Shown here piece after piece: positions 1 to 6,373 of a stretch of DNA of 20,254 nt (position 1 is its first letter; the number at the start of each line of letters is the position of its first letter). This DNA is from Desulfobacterales bacterium. GTDB lineage: Bacteria > Desulfobacterota > Desulfobacteria > Desulfobacterales > JAFDCJ01. The notes beneath the pieces were generated by a model. It was not told the origin of the DNA. It worked only from the letters and a program-made list of their open reading frames with translations, and made no database searches. A program made the position numbers and the translations under genes. Where the stretch lies: assembly GCA_020345785.1 (NCBI GenBank), contig CP070771.1, forward strand, positions 6,686,511-6,706,764. The letters run 5' to 3'.

Positions 1-395
1 GCCAGGTCCGGATTGTTGACAAACACGGCGCCGTTGATCGGGACGGCACCGCGAATGACATCCGGATGCATCGCTGCCATATACAACGTCAGGGTTCCCC
101 CCATCGAAAGTCCGGTCATAAAAATCTTTGAACAGCGTTCCCGCAGTTTTTGCAGACCGGCTTCCACGCTTCTGATCCAATCTTCCGCCGCAGATCGGGC
201 CATATCTTCCACCGAGGTGCCGTGCCCTTTCAGCCGCGGTCCGGCTACGGTCAATCGACCTTCATTGGCCAGAAATTCGCCTAAAAAGCGCATGCTCTGT
301 GTGGTTCCGGTAAATCCGTGAGAAACCAGGCACCCGACGTCGCCCCCTTCGAAAAAGAACGGCTCGGCCCCCGTCATTACTTGTGGCTCAGACAT
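1..395 (-). CDS. Alpha/beta-hydrolase, carboxylesterase/monoacylglycerol-lipase-like (partial)
   Basis: The first 131 residues of a serine hydrolase; the 3' part lies beyond the window edge. Visible features are an oxyanion-hole motif HGFTG (residues 26-30) and the nucleophile elbow GLSMGG with catalytic Ser97. A HG-F-T-G motif near residue 26 and GxSxGG near residue 97 are the pattern of Est30-type carboxylesterases and bacterial monoacylglycerol lipases, which hydrolyse short to medium acyl esters in the cytosol. The Asp and His of the triad would be in the missing part. The start at 395 follows GAAAGGAG with about 8 nt spacing. It is the last gene in the minus-strand series and sits 216 nt after metF, separated by repeats, so a functional tie to the C1 genes is not evident. 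The substrate is unknown. Confidence 0.85.
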   Translation of the reverse strand, partial: MSEPQVMTGAEPFFFEGGDVGCLVSHGFTGTTQSMRFLGEFLANEGRLTVAGPRLKGHGTSVEDMARSAAEDWIRSVEAGLQKLRERCSKIFMTGLSMGGTLTLYMAAMHPDVIRGAVPINGAVFVNNPDL

Positions 396-432
396 TTTGG
401 AAGCTCCTTTCGGATTCAGATCTCGTTGCTTA

Positions 433-464
433 GTTGAATAGTTGACTGGTTCACTGGTTGATTA
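433..464. repeat. Four-unit 8-nt tandem repeat
   Basis: Four successive octamers in exact register: GTTGAATA, GTTGACTG, GTTCACTG, GTTGATTA (starts 433, 441, 449, 457). It lies between the esterase start and the metF end. It has no coding potential and resembles the other short-period arrays in this window. Confidence 0.75.
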
Positions 465-530
465 GGAAAATATTAATCTTCGAAGCGGTTGTCCGGAAAA
501 ACCAGGTTGAAGGAATGCTGACTTTTTTAT

Positions 531-565
531 CCCCCTCCCTCGATCCCTCCCGCGAGGGGGGGAAG
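531..565. repeat. C/G-rich palindromic element, copy 1
   Basis: A run of CCCTCCC blocks followed by a G7 run. CCCTCCC (545-551) can pair with the seven Gs at 556-562, allowing one G-U wobble. It is nearly identical to copy 2 at 1609-1644, same orientation. It lies about 50 nt downstream of the metF stop, so it could act as a 3' RNA stem, but it has no T-tract and is best described as a dispersed palindromic repeat. Confidence 0.8.
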
Positions 566-611
566 TGAATTTTCATTTACTATGCTTTGTAGATAACCAG
601 GTAGTTTAATA

Positions 612-1499
612 TCAAATCAATCCGGCCGCCGCCATGATGTCGGGCACCTTGTCTTCCTTGCCGATGGCCATGATGTGCACGCCGTCGCACATCTTTTCAT
701 CATGGATGCGCTTGATCATGCGGCCGGCAATCTCGATGCCTTTGGTGAGCGCCTGTCCTTTTGGTGCAGACGCCAGCTCGTCGATTAAATCCTGGGGTAC
801 AAAGACGCCGGCGATATTTTTGTTCATAAAACGGGCCATGGGGGCGGAGGTCAGCAGAATGATGCCGGCCAGGATTTTTACGTTGAACTGCCGGGCGTAG
901 CCCATGAATTCCTTGAATTTGTCCAGGTCATAGACCGCCTGGGTCTGGATGAACTCCGCGCCGGCCTCGATCTTTTTTTCAAACTTGATCAGCTGGGGCT
1001 CGAGTGGATCGGCTTCGGGCGTGACAATGGCGCCGGCACAAAATGACACGCCGCCGTCCAGGTCGTTGCCCCCGAGGTCCTTGCCTTTTTCCAGAAGCCG
1101 CACGGTTGCCAGTAGTTGACTGGAATCCAGATCAAATACGCTCTTGGCCTGCTTGTGGTCGCCCAACATGACGGAATCGCCCGTCAGACACAATACATTT
1201 TGAATCCCCCTGCAAGAAGCAAACAGCAGGTCCGCCTGCAGTGCCAGGCGGTTGCGGTCGCGGCAGGTCATCTGCAAAATGACTTCACCGCCCATTTCTT
1301 TGACCAGCAGGCAGCCGCCCAGGGAAGGAAAACGCATGACCGAGCTTTGATGGTCGGTTACGTTCATGGCGTCCACCTTGTCTTTCAACAGCTCGACGTG
1401 GTGCTTGAATTTTTCGAGGTTGGTCCCCTTGGGCGGGGCGACTTCACTGGTAACGACAAATTTGCCGGACGCTAAGGCTTCTTTGAATGGAGTAGGCAT
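612..1499 (-). CDS. metF: 5,10-methylenetetrahydrofolate reductase, MetF
   Basis: A 295-residue FAD-dependent TIM-barrel enzyme that reduces methylene-THF to methyl-THF, the step feeding the methyl branch of the Wood-Ljungdahl pathway and methionine synthesis. Length matches bacterial MetF. The catalytic set known from the E. coli enzyme is present: Glu19 (in TSEV), Asp108 (in LTGD) and Gln187 (in QTQAVYD). As in two-component MetF/MetV enzymes, the fold lacks its own NADH partner, and metV lies 319 nt upstream on the same strand. The start at 1499 follows GAGGA. A C/G-rich palindromic repeat sits on each side of the gene. Identity as MetF is firm; the physiological electron donor (probably the NuoEF-like module encoded upstream) is inferred. 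Confidence 0.95.
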   Translation of the reverse strand: MPTPFKEALASGKFVVTSEVAPPKGTNLEKFKHHVELLKDKVDAMNVTDHQSSVMRFPSLGGCLLVKEMGGEVILQMTCRDRNRLALQADLLFASCRGIQNVLCLTGDSVMLGDHKQAKSVFDLDSSQLLATVRLLEKGKDLGGNDLDGGVSFCAGAIVTPEADPLEPQLIKFEKKIEAGAEFIQTQAVYDLDKFKEFMGYARQFNVKILAGIILLTSAPMARFMNKNIAGVFVPQDLIDELASAPKGQALTKGIEIAGRMIKRIHDEKMCDGVHIMAIGKEDKVPDIMAAAGLI

Positions 1500-1818
1500 T
1501 GGTGCATTCCTCTTCGTATTTAAACGTTAATCACGATGAAACTTTACGAATGAATATTTTTCTTATGATGTATAACGAGACCGAGTTAAAGCTATGACGT
1601 CGATATTTCCCCCTCCCTCAATCCCTCCCGCCAAGGGAGGGAAGCTAAATTGAACTGACTTGGGAAAATGTGTATGTCGATGTGCTGTTTTATTTAAATT
1701 CCACCGCCTGTTTTCTTGCATCATGCCCCGCGGGACTGCCTTCGAACTCACAAAGACCACTGAGGAATTTTTTTGTATTTGATTTGTCGGGAGAATACGA
1801 AAAATCAAATCACTAAAA
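1500..1818. other. 319-nt intergenic stretch between metV and metF
   Basis: No gene is supported here. It holds the second C/G-rich palindrome (1609-1644), AT-rich flanks and the metF ribosome-binding site (GAGGA about 8 nt before the start). An 81-codon open frame at 1563-1808 (minus) translates the palindrome into Pro/Gly-rich peptide and is considered spurious. I see no convincing promoter, so metF may be co-transcribed with metV across this insertion. Confidence 0.7.
1609..1644. repeat. C/G-rich palindromic element, copy 2
   Basis: CCCTCCC (1623-1629), loop GCCAA, GGGAGGG (1635-1641): a perfect 7-bp stem preceded by a further CCCCCTCCC block. Same orientation and nearly the same sequence as copy 1 at 531-565. 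The two copies bracket metF. Confidence 0.85.
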
Positions 1819-2472
1819 TCAAGCGTTTTCCAGCTTGATTTTACCGGGCTTGGGCTCGCCCAGGTGGTTACGGGGTTTCTGGTATTTGCGCATGGATTCC
1901 AGCCGCCCCAGTTCGTCGAGGCGGTTGTAGATCAGGGTCCAGACGCAGTCCTTGTTGACGTCGATCTCGCATTTGCCGTGGTTGGTGCCGCCGCAGGGTC
2001 CGTTGACCAGACCTTTGTGGCAGTTGGTCACCGGGCAGATGCCGCCGGTCTCGCCGATGATGCAAGAGCCGCACTGGGTGCAGATTTCATCAAAGGTGCC
2101 GAAGGCGGATTCCTTGCCGATGAACATGGTATTGAGGGCCGGTACGACCATTTTTTTCAACTGGCGGGCGATGGTTTGAACCCCGAAGGCGCAGCTGGTG
2201 ATCAGCAGCGCATCGGACTGCTTGATCTGCTCGCCGAATTCACCCAGGAAATCGAGGGTCAAATTGTCACAGGCCACCGGAACAACTGTGGTCCCTGTAA
2301 TCAGCTTGCCTTTTTCCGAAAGATCTTTCTTCAGCTCCCGAACTTCGGGCTCGCCGCCGGTGCGGGTCAAGGTGGTGCACGTTCCGCAGCCGATGATGAA
2401 GATGCGGTTTAATCCTTCAAGAAGGCGATCGATTTCTTCTTCTGATTTTTTCTGTGTAATGGACCTGATCAT
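1819..2472 (-). CDS. metV: MetV, iron-sulfur/zinc partner subunit of methylene-THF reductase
   Basis: A 217-residue Cys-rich protein of the MetV family (domain also called MTHFR C-terminal). Twelve cysteines are visible: an N-terminal group C29, C32, C68, C94, and a C-terminal group C131, C134, C137, C146, C151, C160, C168, C176, including a CTQCGSC motif and a GPCGG turn. In acetogens MetV carries [4Fe-4S] clusters (and Zn in Moorella) and passes electrons to the flavin of MetF. The start at 2472 follows AGGAG and lies only 2 nt after the stop of the NuoF-GltD gene, so the two are translationally coupled. This coupling is the main argument that the NuoF-GltD protein delivers electrons to MetV/MetF. 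Confidence 0.93.
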   Translation of the reverse strand: MIRSITQKKSEEEIDRLLEGLNRIFIIGCGTCTTLTRTGGEPEVRELKKDLSEKGKLITGTTVVPVACDNLTLDFLGEFGEQIKQSDALLITSCAFGVQTIARQLKKMVVPALNTMFIGKESAFGTFDEICTQCGSCIIGETGGICPVTNCHKGLVNGPCGGTNHGKCEIDVNKDCVWTLIYNRLDELGRLESMRKYQKPRNHLGEPKPGKIKLENA

Positions 2473-2474
2473 AC

Positions 2475-5400
2475 CTATCTCCTCTCTCTTTCCAGATCAC
2501 ACCGGAGGCAGCGCTGCGCCTCGCGATGGGCGTCTTCGTCAAAGGCGTATCCCTTCTCGACTTCACGAAAATCTTTCACCCGATCTTGAGGGCTTTCCGC
2601 AGTGATAGCGACTCGTTGCTGATCTTTGGCCGTTTCATCCTCCAGCGCCAGTCCGGCTTCTGAAGGAGTCGAGGTCTTTTCATCGACAATCTCCACCCGG
2701 CCGGTGTCGCCTTGCAGATATTTGTGGATGGCAATCGCCGCTCTTCTGCCTGAGGCAATGGCCTGGATGACCGTGCTGGGGCCGGTAATAAAATCGCCGC
2801 CCGAAAAAATTCCCTTAATGTTGGTCGCCAGGGTGTTTTTATCGACCTCCAGGCTTCCCCACAAGGACCTTTCGATCTGGCTGTCTTTGGATAAAAACGA
2901 TGCGTCCGGTGCCTGGCCAATGGAAATAATGACTGAATCGGCATCCACAACCTGGATGTTTTCTTCATCAATGCTGAGGCGGGCGCGACCATCGTCATCA
3001 TAAACGGTTTGACTGCGGAAAAACTCCATCCCGGTTAATTTGCCGTCCAGATGCAGGATCTGCTTGGGAGCCCAATGAAGATTAAGGACAATGCCTTCTT
3101 CAAGGGCTTCATCAACGTCTTTTTGCCAGGCCGGCATCTCCTCTCTTGTTCTGCGGTAAAAAATCTGCACGTCATCCGCACCTACCCGCAGAGCGGTTCT
3201 GGCCGCGTCAATTGCAACATTGCCGCCCCCGATCACCACCACTTTTCCTTGCAGTTTTATCGCTTTTCCGATTCTTACATCCGTTAAAAATTTAAGGCCG
3301 TAATAAAGCCCTTTCAGCTTCTCATCTTCACCGATGATGCCGCTCCGCATGCTTGCCTGGGCGCCGGGTGCGATAAACACGGCACCATATCCCTCCTTCA
3401 GCAGGTCATTGACCGTGTGATTGGTATCGATCGCAGAGTTGTAAAAGATGTCTACGCCGCAGTTTTTGATGTATTCGATTTCGTCTTCGATCACTTCCCT
3501 TGGGAGGCGAAATTCAGGAACGGCGATACCCAGCATGCCGCCGCCCATCGGTTGGGCCTCGAAAACACTTGTCTTGTAACCGATTTTGGCCAAAAAATAG
3601 GCGCAGGTTAAACCGGCCGGTCCTGCTCCGACCACGGCGATCTTCTGTTTTTGAGTCACCGGAAAGGCATCGCGCGCCGCGCCGATATGATTAAAGTACC
3701 ACTCGGATGCAAACCGCTTCAACGCCCGGATGGCCACCGGCGCGTCCAATTCACCGCGCCGGCATTTAAACTCGCAAGGATGTATGCAAATCCGACCGCA
3801 AACCGCCGGAAACGGATTTCGTTCTCTGATGATGTCAACCGCCTTTTCATATTCACCTTCGGCAATCGCGGCAACGTAGTTGGGCACATCGATGCCGGCG
3901 GGGCAGGCATGCTGGCAGGCGGAGATCACCATGGTATCGCAGGTAGCCCCGGCGCAGCGATGTTCCAGAATATGGTCTTCGTACTCTCTGACAAAATATT
4001 TCAAAGTGGAAAGCGCCGGCTTCGGGCAGGTCTGACCCAGCCCGCAAAGGGAGGCTTCCATAATGGTGTCTCCGAGCTCTTGGATGGTCTGAAGATCCCT
4101 GAGTCGGCCTTGACCGGTTGTAATCCCAGTCAATATCTCCAGCAGCTGGGTTGTGCCGATGCGGCAGGGAGCGCATTTGCCGCAGGATTCCGACTGAGTG
4201 AAGCTTAAAAAAAACCGGGCAATTTCAACCATACAGTTGTTTTCGTCCATGACCACCATACCGCCTGATCCCATAATAGCTCCGATGCGCTGCAGGGTGT
4301 CGTAGTCGATGGGCATGTTTAGATATTCCTTCGGAACGCAACCGCCGGAGGGACCACCCATCTGCACCGCTTTAAAGGCTCTGCCCATGGGGATGCCGCC
4401 GCCGATGTCAAAGACTACGTCTTTGATGGTTGCCCCGATGGGAACTTCAACCAGCCCAGTATTGTTCACTTTGCCAGCCAGGGAAAATATTTTGGTTCCT
4501 TTGCTGGCTTCAGTGCCGATCTGGCTGTACCAGGCGGCGCCGTTATTTATGATTAAGGGTATGTTGGCCCAGGTTTCCACATTGTTGATGTTGGTGGGTT
4601 TCTGATCGATGCCCGCCTGAGCCGGAAAGGGCGGCCGGGCTCTGGGCATTCCGCGGCGGCCCTCGATGGAGGCCATCAGAGCGGTTTCCTCGCCGCATAC
4701 AAAAGCGCCGGCACCTTTTTGCATCGAGATATCGAAATTAAAACCGGTACCAAGGATATTTTCACCCAGAAGCCCCAGTTCCTTGACCTGCGCCAAGGCG
4801 ATCGTTAAATGTTCGATGGCGATGGGATATTCTTCGCGCACATAAATGTAGCCCTGCTCGGCTCCAATCGCAAAGGCTCCGATCAGCATGCCCTCCAAAA
4901 CGGCATGCGGGTCACCTTCCAAAACGGCACGATCCATAAAGGCACCCGGATCACCCTCATCGGCGTTGCACACGATGTATTTCGGTCGTCCCCGAGCGGC
5001 TCGGGTATATTTCCACTTGAGTCCCGTCGGAAAGCCCGCGCCGCCGCGACCTCTGAGTTTGGCGGCGATGACTTCTTCAATAACTGAATCCGGACTCATT
5101 TTAGCAAGGGCTTTGGCCAAGGCCTTGTAACCACCGGCACCAAGGTAATGTTCAATTTGAGTCGGATCGATTCTTCCGCACCTGGCCAGCACTCTTTTTT
5201 CTTGCTTTTGATAGAACGGTATTTGGTTGAGATAAAAAATGGGTTGGCGTGTTGCACTATCTTCATAAGCCAGCCGGTCAATCAGACGGTTGTTTTTGAG
5301 GGTCTGGGAAACGATATCTTCAGCATCGTCGACGCTGACTTCCTGATATTGGATTCCCATCGGCTCAATGGCAATTACCGGAGCCTTGGCACAAAACCCG

Positions 5401-5606
5401 TGACATCCTGTGGCCCGGACCTCTATCCGATTGGCGAGACCCTGGCGTTTGACTTCTTGTTCGATGGCTTCCCGGACGGAAGCCGCTCCGTAAGCCCGGC
5501 AACCGGTCATACAGACGTGCACCAGCGTTTTACCCTTACCGGTTCGAGCGAGGATTTTGTTGCGGAGCCATTCCAGCTGTCCGATGGATTGAAGCTTGTC
5601 CATCAT
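2475..5606 (-). CDS. NuoF-like NADH-binding flavoprotein fused to GltD-like FAD/NAD(P) oxidoreductase
   Basis: A 1043-residue cytosolic electron-transfer flavoprotein. Domains in order: thioredoxin-like [2Fe-2S] domain (C32, C36, C68, C72); NuoF FMN/NADH domain with GRGGAGFPTG (186-195), NADEGDPGAF (214-223) and GAGAFVCGEE (298-307); SLBB region (about 375-430); [4Fe-4S] domain SCGKCAPC with fourth ligand C521; a Cys-rich GltD-type dicluster domain (C564, C568, C603, C607, C611, C615); an FAD Rossmann motif VVGAGPAGL (658-666); an NAD(P) motif VIGGGNVAID (791-800); and a terminal CLRC pair. It therefore holds two separate nicotinamide/flavin sites, as in NuoF-GltD fusions of anaerobes and electron-bifurcating enzymes. 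Its start overlaps the NuoE stop (ATGA; an in-frame Met also at 5603). It probably oxidises NAD(P)H for MetVF; bifurcation is possible but unproven. Confidence 0.93.
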   Translation of the reverse strand: MMDKLQSIGQLEWLRNKILARTGKGKTLVHVCMTGCRAYGAASVREAIEQEVKRQGLANRIEVRATGCHGFCAKAPVIAIEPMGIQYQEVSVDDAEDIVSQTLKNNRLIDRLAYEDSATRQPIFYLNQIPFYQKQEKRVLARCGRIDPTQIEHYLGAGGYKALAKALAKMSPDSVIEEVIAAKLRGRGGAGFPTGLKWKYTRAARGRPKYIVCNADEGDPGAFMDRAVLEGDPHAVLEGMLIGAFAIGAEQGYIYVREEYPIAIEHLTIALAQVKELGLLGENILGTGFNFDISMQKGAGAFVCGEETALMASIEGRRGMPRARPPFPAQAGIDQKPTNINNVETWANIPLIINNGAAWYSQIGTEASKGTKIFSLAGKVNNTGLVEVPIGATIKDVVFDIGGGIPMGRAFKAVQMGGPSGGCVPKEYLNMPIDYDTLQRIGAIMGSGGMVVMDENNCMVEIARFFLSFTQSESCGKCAPCRIGTTQLLEILTGITTGQGRLRDLQTIQELGDTIMEASLCGLGQTCPKPALSTLKYFVREYEDHILEHRCAGATCDTMVISACQHACPAGIDVPNYVAAIAEGEYEKAVDIIRERNPFPAVCGRICIHPCEFKCRRGELDAPVAIRALKRFASEWYFNHIGAARDAFPVTQKQKIAVVGAGPAGLTCAYFLAKIGYKTSVFEAQPMGGGMLGIAVPEFRLPREVIEDEIEYIKNCGVDIFYNSAIDTNHTVNDLLKEGYGAVFIAPGAQASMRSGIIGEDEKLKGLYYGLKFLTDVRIGKAIKLQGKVVVIGGGNVAIDAARTALRVGADDVQIFYRRTREEMPAWQKDVDEALEEGIVLNLHWAPKQILHLDGKLTGMEFFRSQTVYDDDGRARLSIDEENIQVVDADSVIISIGQAPDASFLSKDSQIERSLWGSLEVDKNTLATNIKGIFSGGDFITGPSTVIQAIASGRRAAIAIHKYLQGDTGRVEIVDEKTSTPSEAGLALEDETAKDQQRVAITAESPQDRVKDFREVEKGYAFDEDAHREAQRCLRCDLERERR

Positions 5607-6094
5607 TTCTTCTTTTCCCCTCTATCCTTTTTGTATTCAGCAATTATGCTGGTAACTTTGGACGGTGCAAGTTTGCCGAAGTAGTTGCGATTAACCAACA
5701 TGGCAGGAGCCAGGAAGCAGGCTCCCAGGCAGGCGACGGTTTCCAGGGTAAACTGGTAATCGGAACTTGTTTCGCCTTCTTCAAGATTCAGTTCTTTTTT
5801 CATCAATCTGATGATACTTCGACTGCCTTTCACGTGGCAGGCTGTACCGCGGCAGAGTTTCAGCACGTATTTGCCCTTGGGCTTCAATGAAAACCCGGCA
5901 TAAAATGTAATAACCCCCTGGACCTCGGATGGGAACAGGTTCAGCGCCACTGCAATCGGCTCGATCGTCTCGGGCGGGACGTAACCGTAGGTCTCCTGTA
6001 CCTCCTGGAGCAAGGGTATGAGGCCCCATTTCCGGTTTTTGTGTTTGTCAATGATCGCGTCGAGTTTGCCAAGATCGATTTCGGGTGGTTGCAT
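5603..6094 (-). CDS. NuoE-like [2Fe-2S] thioredoxin-fold subunit
   Basis: A 163-residue homologue of the 24-kDa subunit of NADH dehydrogenase (NuoE/HydC/HndA type). An N-terminal helical domain (1-75) is followed by a thioredoxin-fold [2Fe-2S] domain with ligands C81, C86, C122 and C126 (CRGTAC and ACLGAC). Length and spacing are normal for the family. In Nuo, Hyd and Fdh complexes this subunit docks on the NuoF-type flavoprotein and carries the N1a-type cluster. The stop overlaps the next gene by 4 nt, which fits equimolar synthesis with NuoF-GltD. The ATG at 6094 is preceded by GAGG at about 9 nt. The 277-nt upstream gap is AT-rich with no recognised gene. Confidence 0.93.
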   Translation of the reverse strand: MQPPEIDLGKLDAIIDKHKNRKWGLIPLLQEVQETYGYVPPETIEPIAVALNLFPSEVQGVITFYAGFSLKPKGKYVLKLCRGTACHVKGSRSIIRLMKKELNLEEGETSSDYQFTLETVACLGACFLAPAMLVNRNYFGKLAPSKVTSIIAEYKKDRGEKKK

Positions 6095-6354
6095 GTTGGT
6101 GCCTCGGATTTGTGTGTGTTAATATTTTTTACTTGGTTGCAATTTTAACTAACCTGCCTACTGACAATAGGCGAAAGGCTCAAGGTATTTTTATTGATGA
6201 TAATCTTTTTTATATCACGAGCCGTGCGCCACACTCTTTGCGCGCTGCGCTTGAGGTTAGAGGCTATAAATTATGCTGATAATTAATAGCTGATATTCAA
6301 ATGATTTCTTCCTGTTTTTTTAACTATTAACTTATGAACCCTGATCTATGAACT

Positions 6355-6373
6355 AAAGGCGCTGTGCGCCTTT
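6355..6373. terminator. 8-bp perfect hairpin overlapping the end of the NuoG/FdhA-like gene
   Basis: AAAGGCGC, loop TGT, GCGCCTTT: a perfect 8-bp stem that starts within the TAA stop of the 887-residue protein gene. On the coding strand it is not followed by a T-tract, so it may be an RNA-stabilising stem or partial attenuator before NuoE, and not a true terminator. Confidence 0.4.

Noticed and set aside
1563..1808. 81-codon minus-strand open frame between metV and metF
   Set aside because: It translates the C/G-rich palindrome into a Pro/Gly-rich peptide typical of spurious frames over such repeats, and it has no clear ribosome-binding site or domain.
1864..2412. 182-codon plus-strand open frame antisense to metV
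   Set aside because: It is a mirror of the highly supported, Cys-rich MetV frame; composition follows the opposite codons and no domain is visible.
3651..4208. 185-codon plus-strand open frame inside the NuoF-GltD gene
   Set aside because: Antisense shadow of a gene with continuous domain evidence over the same region.
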